From positions 1 to 64,000 of the forward strand of contig NZ_CP022823.1 of assembly GCF_002269255.1 (NCBI RefSeq): a stretch of 64,000 nucleotides of DNA, in the 5' to 3' direction. This DNA is from Klebsiella quasivariicola. GTDB taxonomy: Bacteria; Pseudomonadota; Gammaproteobacteria; Enterobacterales; Enterobacteriaceae. Below, one piece after another: positions 27,210 through 35,331 of this stretch. The translations under genes and the position numbers were made by a program. Positions within the stretch are counted from its first letter, which is position 1, and every line of letters starts with the position of its first letter. The notes below the pieces were generated by a model, which had not been told where the DNA came from, did no database searches, and saw only the letters and a program-made list of their open reading frames with translations.

Positions 27210-27225
27210 GCGACTTGAACCTGAA

Positions 27226-27315
27226 TCAGCGGAACTGTTTCAGGACTGCATCAAGTAGTTGCAACACAGCAACCATGAGTTTCAGGATTAAAATAATAAT
27301 ATCCATTCCGCCCAT
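27226..27315 (-). CDS. tisB: SOS-induced membrane toxin TisB
   Basis: This 29-residue peptide lies on the minus strand, ATG at 27315, with AGGAGA upstream. It is one amphipathic/hydrophobic helix with Asp5, two Lys and Gln19 and the core VLQLLDAVLK shared with E. coli TisB. TisB inserts in the inner membrane, dissipates the proton-motive force and promotes persister formation after DNA damage. It lies between emrD and ivbL, as in E. coli. Its long leader (to about 27637) carries the IstR target, and an SOS box overlaps the promoter. Confidence 0.92.
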   Translation of the reverse strand: MGGMDIIILILKLMVAVLQLLDAVLKQFR

Positions 27316-27637
27316 ACGCGCGTCTCCTGTGGTTAAGGAGCACAATAAGCTGACGTACCTTTCCGCTGCCCGTTGCCAGCTTATCCCTGGCTGCCGCAGG
27401 CGGCGTCTGCCCTGGCCGATAGTTCGTCCTTTCCATGGACGGCTTCCCGGCCCGCCGCCTGCAACGACAGGGGTGCGCAGCGCAGAACCACGCGTTGCCG
27501 CGCGGGCCAGACACTGCACGTTGTTGACGTAACACAGTGTGCTCTCTCGGGGTTAAGGCACTGACGGCACCACCCGTTTCAGCCAGGACTTCGTTGCGCC
27601 GGTCAAACTTGCGGCCCCCGAATGGCACAAAGTGAAC
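27316..27637 (-). other. Long tisAB mRNA leader
   Basis: About 320 nt lie between the predicted transcription start and tisB. No convincing coding sequence was found in it; E. coli has the short tisA frame here, but I do not see a clear counterpart. In E. coli this leader is highly structured and must be processed, and a ribosome standby site lies where IstR pairs. The layout here is the same, with the target at 27523-27543. Confidence 0.65.
27523..27543 (-). promoter_or_regulatory. IstR-1 target site in tisAB leader
   Basis: The plus strand here is a 21-nt near-copy of the start of IstR (27772-27792), with one difference (C for T at 27532). The minus-strand tisAB mRNA can therefore pair with IstR over 21 nt; the single difference gives a G-U wobble, not a mismatch. 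In E. coli the same duplex blocks ribosome standby and recruits RNase III. Confidence 0.88.
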
Positions 27638-27643
27638 ACACCC

Positions 27644-27672
27644 AGTATAGATAAATACTGTATGGATGAACA
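27644..27672 (-). promoter_or_regulatory. tisAB promoter
   Basis: On the minus strand, TGTTCA (-35, 27672-27667) and TATACT (-10, 27649-27644) are separated by 17 nt, predicting a start near 27637. The -35 lies inside the SOS box, so LexA should block RNA polymerase. Confidence 0.75.
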
Positions 27673-27675
27673 GTA
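27656..27675. promoter_or_regulatory. LexA (SOS) box of tisAB
   Basis: TACTGTATGGATGAACAGTA fits the LexA consensus TACTG-(TA)5-CAGTA with intact CTG-N10-CAG ends. It lies between divergent tisAB and istR and overlaps the tisAB -35 region. In E. coli the equivalent box also controls the longer IstR-2 transcript. Confidence 0.92.
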
Positions 27676-27736
27676 TTTTTTGGACAAATGCGCCTCTCTC
27701 ACCCATACTCTATGACAGAGAAAAACCGGCCTTAAA

Positions 27737-27765
27737 TTGCGCGAACTGCAGCGATCGCGTATACT
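27737..27765 (+). promoter_or_regulatory. istR-1 promoter
   Basis: TTGCGC (-35, 27737-27742), a 17-nt spacer and TATACT (-10, 27760-27765) place the start at about 27772, exactly where the tisB-complementary segment begins. No LexA box covers it, matching the constitutive IstR-1 promoter of E. coli. Confidence 0.78.
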
Positions 27766-27771
27766 TTTGGC

Positions 27772-27847
27772 GTTGACGTAATACAGTGTGCTTGCGGCTA
27801 CCAACCTTAAACATGCTGATCAAAACCTCGCTCCGGCGGGGTTTTTT
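27772..27847 (+). ncRNA. istR: Antitoxin small RNA IstR-1
   Basis: The predicted 76-nt RNA (E. coli IstR-1 is 75 nt) starts with a 21-nt segment complementary to the tisAB leader. It ends in an intrinsic terminator whose stem AAAACCTCGC/GCGGGGTTTT around a TCCG loop (27822-27845) runs into T residues. It is transcribed opposite to tisAB and keeps TisB synthesis off until SOS induction. A longer SOS-driven form (IstR-2) starting upstream is possible. Confidence 0.88.
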
Positions 27848-27978
27848 GTTTTCAGCCCTTTTTGCGGCGAATTGTGATCTTTCGCGCAAATTTTCGTGGA
27901 TGAAAATAAATCCATTGTGAAAACGTAAAACCTGTGTTTGTATAAATTCAGCTTATTTATTGACACAACAGGTCCCTA

Positions 27979-28074
27979 ATGAACGCAACCCTGATCGCTT
28001 CGACCCTACTAAAAACCGCGCCTGCCGCGGTGGTCGTCGTGTCTGTGGTGGTCGTCGTCGGCAATGCGCCGTAG
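27979..28074 (+). CDS. ivbL: ilvBN operon leader peptide IvbL
   Basis: This 31-residue leader peptide is dense in Val (ten codons, mostly in two runs) with several Leu codons. Ribosome stalling at Val/Leu codons when these amino acids are scarce prevents formation of the attenuator at 28097-28130 and lets ilvBN be transcribed. The end VVVVVGNAP is the same as in E. coli IvbL. A promoter with a TATAAA -10 at 27941-27946 lies upstream; the -35 is weak, in line with CRP-aided activation known for E. coli ilvBN. Confidence 0.94.
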   Translation: MNATLIASTLLKTAPAAVVVVSVVVVVGNAP

Positions 28075-28096
28075 GGTCCGGAACAACACGAATTCC

Positions 28097-28130
28097 AAAC
28101 CCCGCCGGCGCAAACCGAGCGGGGTTTTTT
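28097..28130 (+). terminator. ilvBN attenuator
   Basis: AAACCCCGC and GCGGGGTTT form the terminator stem, ending in six T residues, between ivbL and ilvB. It is the conditional terminator of the Val/Leu attenuation system. Confidence 0.9.
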
Positions 28131-28178
28131 GTTGGCGAGCCCCCCGGTAAAGTCGGCCCAGAATAAAAGGACTGGAGC

Positions 28179-29867
28179 ATGGCAAGTTCGGGCACCACAT
28201 CAAACACAATGCGCTTTACCGGCGCGCAGCTGGTTGTTCATTTACTGGAACGCCAGGGTATCACTATGGTCAGCGGCATTCCGGGCGGCTCCATCCTGCC
28301 TATCTACGATGCCTTAAGCCAGAGCACGCAGATCCGCCACATCCTGGCGCGCCACGAGCAGGGCGCGGGCTTTATCGCCCAGGGGATGGCGCGTACCGAA
28401 GGTAAACCGGCGGTCTGTATGGCCTGTAGCGGACCGGGGGCGACGAACCTGGTCACGGCAATCGCCGATGCCCGCCTGGACTCGATTCCGCTGGTCTGCA
28501 TCACCGGCCAGGTGCCGGCCTCGATGATCGGTACCGACGCTTTCCAGGAAGTCGATACCTACGGCATCTCTATCCCCATCACCAAGCATAACTACCTGGT
28601 GCGCGACATCGCCGAGCTGCCGCAGGTGATCAGCGACGCCTTCCGTATTGCCCAGTCCGGGCGTCCCGGGCCGGTGTGGATAGACATTCCTAAGGACGTA
28701 CAGTCGGCAACGATTGAACTGGAAACGCTGCCGGAGCCGGGCGAGCGCGCCCCGGCACCGGCATTCGCGCCTGAAAGCGTGCGTGAAGCGGCGGCGATGA
28801 TCAACGCGGCGAAGCGTCCGGTACTGTATCTGGGCGGCGGGGTGATTAACGCGCCGCAGCCGATTCGCGAGCTGGCGGAAAAAGCCAACCTGCCGACCAC
28901 CATGACCTTAATGGCGCTGGGGATGCTGCCGAAGGCGCACCCGTTGTCGCTGGGGATGCTGGGGATGCACGGCGCGCGCAGCACCAACTTCATTCTGCAG
29001 GAAGCGGATTTACTGATTGTTTTAGGCGCCCGTTTTGATGACCGGGCGATTGGCAAGACCGCGCAGTTCTGCCCGAACGCGAAGATTATTCACGTTGATA
29101 TCGACCGCGCTGAGCTGGGCAAAATCAAGCAACCGCATGTGGCGATTCAGGGCGATGTGGCGGAGGTCTTGGCCCAGCTTATTCCGCAGATTGAGGCGCA
29201 GCCGCGTGCTGAGTGGCGCCAGCTGGTAGCTGATTTACAAAGAGAATTCCCCTGCGCCATTCCGCAGGAAAGCGATCCGCTCTCCCATTACGGCCTGATT
29301 AACGCCGTGGCCGCCTGCGTTGACGACGAGGCGATTATCACCACCGACGTTGGCCAGCATCAGATGTGGACGGCGCAGGCCTATCCGCTCAACCGTCCGC
29401 GCCAGTGGCTGACTTCCGGCGGTCTCGGTACCATGGGCTTCGGCCTGCCGGCGGCCATCGGCGCGGCGCTGGCGAATCCGCAGCGCAAGGTTATCTGCTT
29501 CTCCGGCGACGGCAGCCTGATGATGAATATTCAGGAGATGGCCACCGCCGCTGAAAATCAGCTGGATGTAAAAATTATCCTGCTGAACAACGAAGCGCTG
29601 GGGCTGGTGCATCAGCAGCAGAGCCTGTTCTATCAGCAGGGCGTTTTTGCCGCCACCTATCCGGGGATGATTAACTTTATGCAGATCGCTGCCGGTTTTG
29701 GTCTGCAAACCTGTGATTTAAATAACGAAGCCGATCCGCAGGCGGCGCTGCAGGCGATCATTGACCGTCCGGGGCCGGCGCTGATCCACGTGCGCATCGA
29801 CGCGCAGCAGAAAGTGTATCCGATGGTACCGCCGGGTGCGGCCAATACTGAGATGGTGGGGGAATAA
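28179..29867 (+). CDS. ilvB: Acetolactate synthase I large subunit
   Basis: This ThDP enzyme condenses two pyruvates to acetolactate, or pyruvate plus 2-ketobutyrate, in the first common step of branched-chain amino acid synthesis. The 562-residue product has the E. coli IlvB length. The catalytic Glu is in LARHEQGAGFIAQGMAR (about residue 60), and the ThDP motif is GDGSLMMNIQEMATAAEN near residue 445. It is expressed with ilvN, 3 nt downstream, under ivbL attenuation. Confidence 0.97.
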   Translation: MASSGTTSNTMRFTGAQLVVHLLERQGITMVSGIPGGSILPIYDALSQSTQIRHILARHEQGAGFIAQGMARTEGKPAVCMACSGPGATNLVTAIADARLDSIPLVCITGQVPASMIGTDAFQEVDTYGISIPITKHNYLVRDIAELPQVISDAFRIAQSGRPGPVWIDIPKDVQSATIELETLPEPGERAPAPAFAPESVREAAAMINAAKRPVLYLGGGVINAPQPIRELAEKANLPTTMTLMALGMLPKAHPLSLGMLGMHGARSTNFILQEADLLIVLGARFDDRAIGKTAQFCPNAKIIHVDIDRAELGKIKQPHVAIQGDVAEVLAQLIPQIEAQPRAEWRQLVADLQREFPCAIPQESDPLSHYGLINAVAACVDDEAIITTDVGQHQMWTAQAYPLNRPRQWLTSGGLGTMGFGLPAAIGAALANPQRKVICFSGDGSLMMNIQEMATAAENQLDVKIILLNNEALGLVHQQQSLFYQQGVFAATYPGMINFMQIAAGFGLQTCDLNNEADPQAALQAIIDRPGPALIHVRIDAQQKVYPMVPPGAANTEMVGE

Positions 29868-29870
29868 GCC

Positions 29871-30158
29871 ATGCAAAAACAATGTGATAACGTCATTCTG
29901 GAACTCACCGTCCGCAACCACCCCGGCGTCATGACCCACGTCTGCGGGCTATTTGCCCGCCGGGCGTTTAACGTCGAAGGCATTCTCTGTCTGCCGATTC
30001 AGGGCAACGAACACAGCCGCATCTGGCTGCTGGTAAACGACGATCAGCGTCTCGGGCAGATGATTAGCCAGATTGAAAAGCTGGAAGATGTCACCAACGT
30101 GGCGCGCAATCAGTCCGATCCCACCATGTTTAACAAAATTGCGGTGTTCTTCGAGTAA
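29871..30158 (+). CDS. ilvN: Acetolactate synthase I small regulatory subunit
   Basis: This 95-residue ACT-domain subunit binds valine and confers feedback inhibition on IlvB. The ACT fold starts at ILELTVRNHPGVMTHVCGLFARR, of which NHPGVMTHV is the ligand-binding turn. It lies 3 nt after ilvB. It is one residue shorter than E. coli IlvN. A REP pair lies between it and uhpA. Confidence 0.96.
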   Translation: MQKQCDNVILELTVRNHPGVMTHVCGLFARRAFNVEGILCLPIQGNEHSRIWLLVNDDQRLGQMISQIEKLEDVTNVARNQSDPTMFNKIAVFFE

Positions 30159-30208
30159 ATCGCGCAAGGCTTGAACGGTAAGGTGCTTATGGTTAAGGTA
30201 AGCGCCTT

Positions 30209-30288
30209 TGCCGGATGGCGCTGCGCTTATCCGGCCTACAGGGAGTGGATCCGTAGGCCGGATAAGGCGTTTACGCCGCCATCCGGCG
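30209..30288. repeat. REP pair between ilvN and uhpA
   Basis: Two REP units in opposite orientation, 30210-30239 and 30253-30287, share the core GCCGGATGGCG / GTAGGCCGGATAAGGCGT. Each unit is an imperfect palindrome. Together they form a BIME-like element after the ilvBN operon. Confidence 0.9.
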
Positions 30289-30310
30289 CTTTCAGGCACC
30301 AGGAAACACC

Positions 30311-30904
30311 ATGACTACCATCGCCCTTATTGACGATCATTTGATTGTCCGCTCCGGCTTTGCTCAGCTGCTGGGGCTGGAAGCTGATTTTCAGGTTGTC
30401 GCCGAATTCGGCTGCGGCCGCGAGGCGCTGGCGGGGCTACCGGGGCGCGGCGTGCAGGTCTGTATCTGCGATATCTCAATGCCGGATATTTCCGGGCTGG
30501 AGCTGTTAAGCCAGTTGCCTAAGGGGATGGCGACCATCATGCTGTCGGTACACGACAGCCCGGCGCTGATCGAGCAGGCGCTGAACGCCGGCGCGCGCGG
30601 CTTCCTGTCGAAACGCTGCAGTCCGGATGAACTGATTGCCGCAGTGCGCACGGTGGCGGCGGGCGGTTGTTATCTCACGCCGGATATCGCCATGAAGCTG
30701 GCCGCCGGGCGCCAGGATCCGCTCACCAAACGCGAACGCCAGGTGGCGGAAAAGCTGGCGCAGGGGATGGCGGTGAAAGAGATCGCCGCCGAGCTCGGCC
30801 TGTCGCCGAAAACCGTTCACGTTCACCGCGCCAACCTGCTGGAAAAACTGGGCGTCAGTAACGACGTTGAGCTGGCGCGCCGCATGTTCGATAGCTGGCA
30901 ATGA
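30311..30904 (+). CDS. uhpA: Response regulator UhpA
   Basis: UhpA is the DNA-binding response regulator that activates uhpT when external glucose 6-phosphate is sensed by UhpC/UhpB. The 197-residue protein has a receiver domain (acidic pocket DDH near residues 8-10, phospho-acceptor Asp in CDISMPD near residue 54) and a LuxR-type HTH (about 135-190, LTKRERQVAEKLAQGMAVKEIA). It overlaps uhpB by 4 nt. Confidence 0.97.
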   Translation: MTTIALIDDHLIVRSGFAQLLGLEADFQVVAEFGCGREALAGLPGRGVQVCICDISMPDISGLELLSQLPKGMATIMLSVHDSPALIEQALNAGARGFLSKRCSPDELIAAVRTVAAGGCYLTPDIAMKLAAGRQDPLTKRERQVAEKLAQGMAVKEIAAELGLSPKTVHVHRANLLEKLGVSNDVELARRMFDSWQ

Positions 30905-32403
30905 ACACCGTCGTTTCGCGCTTGCTGTCGGTGATCGGCTGCGCCTTTATCTTCTCAGCCGCCTGGTTCTGCCTGTGGAGCATCAGTCTGCATCTGGTGG
31001 AACGCGCGGACCTGGCGGTGCTGCTGTTTCCCTTTGGCCTGCGTTTAGGGCTGATGCTGCAGTGCCAGCGTGGCTACTGGCCGGTGCTGCTGGGCGCCGA
31101 GTGGCTGCTTATCTTTTGGCTGGCGCAGGAAGTGGCGCTGGCGCACCCGATAATATTGATGACCGGAAGTCTGCTGACCCTGCTGCCGGTAGCGTTGATT
31201 TCACGCTATCGCCATCAGCGCGACTGGCTGACATTGTTGCGCCAGGGCGGGGCGCTGATCGCCGCCTCGCTGCTGCAATCGCTGCCGTGGTTGGCGCAAG
31301 GGAGCGAAGGATTGACCGCGCTGTTGTTGACCCTGACCGGCGGCCTGACCCTGGCGCCGACCTGCCTGGTTATCTGGCACTATCTTACCAGCACCGTCTG
31401 GCGGCCGCTGGGACCGTCGCTGGTGTCGCAGCCGGTTAACTGGCGCGGCCGGCATCTGATCTGGTACCTGCTGCTCTTTACCGTCAGCCTGTGGCTACAG
31501 CTCGGGTTGCCCGCCGAACTCTCCCGCTTTACCCCTTTTTGTCTGGCGCTGCCGATTATCGCTCTCGCCTGGCACTATGGCTGGCAGGGGGCGCTGATCG
31601 CCACCCTGATGAACGCCATCGCGCTGATTGCCAGCCAGACCTGGCACGATCACCCGGTTGATTTATTGCTTTCACTGCTGGCCCAGAGCCTGACCGGACT
31701 GCTGCTGGGAGCAGGGATCCAGCGATTGCGCGAGCTTAACCTGTCGCTACAGAACGAGCTGGCGCGTAATCGGCGGCTGGCGGAACGCCTGCTGGAAACG
31801 GAAGAGAGCGTGCGGCGCGACGTGGCGCGCGAGCTGCACGATGATATTGGCCAGACTATCACGGCAATTCGCACCCAGGCGGGGATCGTGCAGCGTCTGG
31901 CGCCACACAACGGTAGCGTACGGCAGAGCGGCCAGCTGATAGAACAACTGTCGCTGGGGGTTTACGACTCCGTGCGAAGACTGCTGGGTCGTCTGCGTCC
32001 GCGCCAGCTTGACGATCTGCCGCTTGAACAGGCGATACGTTCGTTGATGCGCGAAATGGAACTGGAAGACCGCGGCATCGTCAGCCACCTTGAATGGCGG
32101 ATTAACGAGGCGGGGCTGAGCGAAAACCAGCGCGTGACGCTGTTTCGCGTTTGCCAGGAGGGGCTGAATAATATCGTCAAGCACGCCAGCGCCAGCGCCG
32201 TCACCCTCCAGGGCTGGCAGCAGGATGGGCGATTGATGCTGGTGCTGGAGGATGACGGCTGCGGCCTGCCGCCGGGCTCGAATCTGCAGGGGTTCGGCCT
32301 GACCGGCATGCGCGAGCGTGTGACCGCGCTGGGCGGTACGTTAACTATCTCCTGCACCCACGGTACCCGGGTGTGCGTCAATCTACCGCTGCGTTACGTC
32401 TGA
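30901..32403 (+). CDS. uhpB: Membrane sensor histidine kinase UhpB
   Basis: UhpB relays the signal from UhpC to UhpA by phosphorylation. The 500-residue protein has an N-terminal MASE1-type membrane half with about eight helices (to residue 275). A short coiled coil leads to the HisKA_3 box with the phospho-acceptor His in ARELHDDIGQTITAI (about residue 313), and the HATPase_c domain has DDGCGLPPG. The start overlaps uhpA and the end lies 11 nt before uhpC. Confidence 0.97.
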   Translation: MNTVVSRLLSVIGCAFIFSAAWFCLWSISLHLVERADLAVLLFPFGLRLGLMLQCQRGYWPVLLGAEWLLIFWLAQEVALAHPIILMTGSLLTLLPVALISRYRHQRDWLTLLRQGGALIAASLLQSLPWLAQGSEGLTALLLTLTGGLTLAPTCLVIWHYLTSTVWRPLGPSLVSQPVNWRGRHLIWYLLLFTVSLWLQLGLPAELSRFTPFCLALPIIALAWHYGWQGALIATLMNAIALIASQTWHDHPVDLLLSLLAQSLTGLLLGAGIQRLRELNLSLQNELARNRRLAERLLETEESVRRDVARELHDDIGQTITAIRTQAGIVQRLAPHNGSVRQSGQLIEQLSLGVYDSVRRLLGRLRPRQLDDLPLEQAIRSLMREMELEDRGIVSHLEWRINEAGLSENQRVTLFRVCQEGLNNIVKHASASAVTLQGWQQDGRLMLVLEDDGCGLPPGSNLQGFGLTGMRERVTALGGTLTISCTHGTRVCVNLPLRYV

Positions 32404-32414
32404 GAGGAGCGCCG

Positions 32415-33743
32415 ATGTTTGCCTTTTTAAAAGCGCCGCCGGACGCCGCGCCGATTAGCGATAAACGCGAGCTGGACGAGCGTTATCGTTACTGGCGTCG
32501 ACATATTCTGCTCACTATCTGGCTGGGTTATGCGCTGTTTTATTTCACCCGCAAAAGCTTTAATGCCGCGGTTCCGGAAATTCTGGCCAGCAATGTGCTG
32601 ACCCGCAGCGATATCGGCCTGCTGGCCACGCTGTTTTACATCACTTACGGACTGTCGAAATTTTTCTCCGGTATCGTCAGCGACCGCTCCGACGCCCGCT
32701 ATTTTATGGGGCTGGGGCTTATCGCTACCGGGGTGGTGAATATCCTGTTTGGTTTTTCCACCTCGCTGTGGGCTTTCGCGCTGCTGTGGGCGCTGAATGC
32801 CTTCTTCCAGGGCTGGGGCTCGCCGGTGTGCGCCCGGCTGCTGACGGCCTGGTATTCGCGGACCGAACGCGGCGGCTGGTGGGCGCTGTGGAATACCGCG
32901 CATAACGTCGGCGGCGCGCTGATCCCGATGGTCGTGGGGGCGGCGGCGCTGCACTACGGCTGGCGCGCGGGGATGATGATTGCCGGCTGTCTGGCGATCC
33001 TCGCCGGACTGTATCTGTGCTGGCGGCTGCGCGATCGCCCGCAGGCGGTGGGGTTACCCGCCGTAGGCGACTGGCGTCACGATGCGCTGGAAATCGCCCA
33101 GCAGCAGGAAGGCGCCGGGCTGACGCGTAAAGAGATCCTGACCCGCTACGTGCTGGCCAATCCCTACATCTGGCTGCTGTCGCTGTGCTATGTGCTGGTG
33201 TACGTGGTGCGGGCGGCGATTAACGACTGGGGTAATCTGTATATGTCGGAGACGCTCGGCGTCGATCTGGTGACCGCTAACTCGGCGGTGACCATGTTTG
33301 AGCTGGGCGGTTTTATCGGCGCGCTGGTGGCGGGATGGGGCTCGGATAAACTGTTTAACGGCAATCGCGGGCCGATGAACCTGATTTTCGCCGCCGGAAT
33401 TTTGCTGTCGGTTGGCGGGCTGTGGCTGATGCCTTTCGCCAGCTATGTCATGCAGGCGGCCTGCTTCTTCACCACCGGGTTCTTCGTTTTCGGCCCGCAG
33501 ATGCTGATCGGCATGGCGGCGGCGGAATGTTCGCATAAAGAAGCCGCCGGGGCGGCGACCGGGTTTGTCGGCCTGTTCGCTTATCTTGGCGCCTCGCTTT
33601 CCGGCTGGCCGCTGGCGCAGGTGATGGATATCTGGCACTGGACCGGATTCTTCGTGGTGATTGCGATTGCCGCCGGCATTTCCGCGCTGCTGCTGCTGCC
33701 GTTTTTAAACGCGCAGGCGCCGCGTACCGCCAGCGAAGCGTGA
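32415..33743 (+). CDS. uhpC: Glucose-6-phosphate sensor/transporter UhpC
   Basis: This OPA-family membrane protein, close to UhpT, detects external glucose 6-phosphate and signals to UhpB. The ATG at 32415 (MFAFLKAPPDAAP) follows GAGAGGAG and gives 442 residues with 12 predicted helices. The family motif GWGSPVCARLLTAWYSRTERGGWW lies near residue 140, of which GWGSPVCARLL is diagnostic. It is 11 nt after uhpB and followed by a promoter-containing gap before uhpT. Confidence 0.96.
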   Translation: MFAFLKAPPDAAPISDKRELDERYRYWRRHILLTIWLGYALFYFTRKSFNAAVPEILASNVLTRSDIGLLATLFYITYGLSKFFSGIVSDRSDARYFMGLGLIATGVVNILFGFSTSLWAFALLWALNAFFQGWGSPVCARLLTAWYSRTERGGWWALWNTAHNVGGALIPMVVGAAALHYGWRAGMMIAGCLAILAGLYLCWRLRDRPQAVGLPAVGDWRHDALEIAQQQEGAGLTRKEILTRYVLANPYIWLLSLCYVLVYVVRAAINDWGNLYMSETLGVDLVTANSAVTMFELGGFIGALVAGWGSDKLFNGNRGPMNLIFAAGILLSVGGLWLMPFASYVMQAACFFTTGFFVFGPQMLIGMAAAECSHKEAAGAATGFVGLFAYLGASLSGWPLAQVMDIWHWTGFFVVIAIAAGISALLLLPFLNAQAPRTASEA

Positions 33744-33806
33744 TGTAGCTCACCCTTTCGCCGCGAACGGGGCAAAACTAAGAAATTTTCCCGGTTTCAC
33801 CTGGAC

Positions 33807-33826
33807 GCCGTCTCAGGCCAGACGGC
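33807..33826. promoter_or_regulatory. Inverted repeat upstream of uhpT (candidate UhpA site)
   Basis: GCCGTCT and AGACGGC form a perfect 7-bp inverted repeat around CAGGCC, 63 nt upstream of the uhpT start. E. coli uhpT is activated by UhpA binding in this region; the exact site here is inferred by position and symmetry. Confidence 0.5.
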
Positions 33827-33888
33827 GCGCTGGTTTTTACAATGCCTGGTTATGACGCAGGCATAAAAAATCAGCTCAGGAGATACCC

Positions 33889-35280
33889 ATGCTGGCCTTT
33901 CTGAATCAGGTGCGCAAGCCGACCCTGGATCTGCCGCTCGACGTGCGGCGCAAAATGTGGTTCAAACCTTTCATGCAGTCCTACCTGGTGGTCTTCATCG
34001 GCTACCTGACCATGTATCTGATCCGCAAGAACTTTAACATCGCGCAGAACGACATGATCTCCACCTACGGGTTGAGCATGACGCAGCTGGGGATGATTGG
34101 CCTGGGCTTTTCCATCACCTACGGCGTGGGCAAGACGCTGGTCTCTTATTATGCCGACGGTAAAAACACCAAGCAGTTCCTGCCGTTTATGCTGATCCTC
34201 TCCGCCATCTGTATGCTGGGCTTTAGCGCCAGTATGGGGGCGGGTTCAACCAGCCTGTTCCTGATGATCGCCTTCTATGCGCTGAGCGGTTTCTTCCAGA
34301 GCACCGGCGGCTCGTGCAGCTATTCCACCATCACCAAGTGGACGCCCAGACGCAAACGCGGCACCTTCCTCGGCTTCTGGAATATCTCCCACAACCTCGG
34401 CGGCGCGGGCGCGGCGGGCGTGGCGTTGTTTGGCGCCAACTATCTGTTCGACGGCCATGTGATCGGCATGTTTATCTTCCCGTCGATTATTGCGCTGATC
34501 GTCGGCTTTATTGGCCTGCGCTACGGTAGCGACTCGCCGGAATCCTATGGCCTCGGCACGGCGGAAGAGCTGTTTGGCGAAGCGATCAGCGAAGAGGACA
34601 AAGAGACCGAAGAAAATGCGATGACCAAGTGGCAGATCTTTGTTGAGTACGTGCTGAAAAACAAAGTGATCTGGCTGCTGTGCTTCTCCAACATCTTCCT
34701 CTATGTGGTGCGTATCGGTATCGATCAGTGGTCCACCGTGTATGCTTTCCAGGAGCTGAAGCTGTCTAAAGAGGTGGCGATTCAGGGCTTTACCCTGTTT
34801 GAGGTCGGCGCGCTGGTCGGCACGCTGCTGTGGGGCTGGTTGTCGGATCTGGCCAACGGCCGCCGCGCGCTGGTGGCCTGCATCGCGCTGGCGCTGATTA
34901 TCGCCACCCTCGGGGTTTACCAACACGCCAGCAACCAGTACGTCTATCTGGCCTCGTTATTTGCGCTGGGCTTCCTGGTGTTTGGTCCGCAGTTGTTGAT
35001 TGGCGTCGCCGCCGTCGGCTTTGTGCCGAAAAAAGCGATCGGCGCCGCCGATGGGATCAAGGGCACTTTCGCCTATCTGATTGGCGATAGCTTCGCCAAG
35101 CTGGGTCTCGGGATGATCGCCGACGGCACGCCGGTCTTCGGCCTGACCGGCTGGGCCGGCACCTTTGCGGCGCTGGACGCCGCCGCCATCGGCTGTATCT
35201 GCCTGATGGCCATCGTGGCTATCTTCGAAGAGCGTAAAATTCGCCGCGAGAAAAAGAACCGTATTTTGCAGACTGCCTGA
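33889..35280 (+). CDS. uhpT: Hexose-6-phosphate:phosphate antiporter UhpT
   Basis: UhpT imports glucose 6-phosphate and related sugar phosphates (and fosfomycin) in exchange for inorganic phosphate. The 463 residues match E. coli UhpT, with 12 helices and the OPA motif near GGSCSYSTITKWTPRRKRG (residues about 144-162). No frameshift or truncation is seen, so fosfomycin uptake should be intact. It has its own UhpA-controlled promoter and a terminator after it. Confidence 0.97.
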   Translation: MLAFLNQVRKPTLDLPLDVRRKMWFKPFMQSYLVVFIGYLTMYLIRKNFNIAQNDMISTYGLSMTQLGMIGLGFSITYGVGKTLVSYYADGKNTKQFLPFMLILSAICMLGFSASMGAGSTSLFLMIAFYALSGFFQSTGGSCSYSTITKWTPRRKRGTFLGFWNISHNLGGAGAAGVALFGANYLFDGHVIGMFIFPSIIALIVGFIGLRYGSDSPESYGLGTAEELFGEAISEEDKETEENAMTKWQIFVEYVLKNKVIWLLCFSNIFLYVVRIGIDQWSTVYAFQELKLSKEVAIQGFTLFEVGALVGTLLWGWLSDLANGRRALVACIALALIIATLGVYQHASNQYVYLASLFALGFLVFGPQLLIGVAAVGFVPKKAIGAADGIKGTFAYLIGDSFAKLGLGMIADGTPVFGLTGWAGTFAALDAAAIGCICLMAIVAIFEERKIRREKKNRILQTA

Positions 35281-35303
35281 TTCACCAGGTATTTGGTAAC
35301 CTT

Positions 35304-35331
35304 GCCCGGCCATTGCGCCGGGCTTTTTTAT
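35304..35331 (+). terminator. uhpT terminator
   Basis: GCCCGGC and GCCGGGC form a stem around CATTGC, followed directly by six T residues. The T-run reaches into the last codons of the convergent LysR gene. Confidence 0.92.

Noticed and set aside
27251..27706. 151-codon frame across the tisB leader on the minus strand
   Set aside because: Reads through the structured leader, the IstR target and the SOS box in a frame unlike any known protein; tisB in the other frame explains the region.
30209..30288. Repeated palindromes that might be read as a CRISPR array
   Set aside because: Only two units in inverted orientation, with REP cores and no regular spacers; no cas genes in the window.
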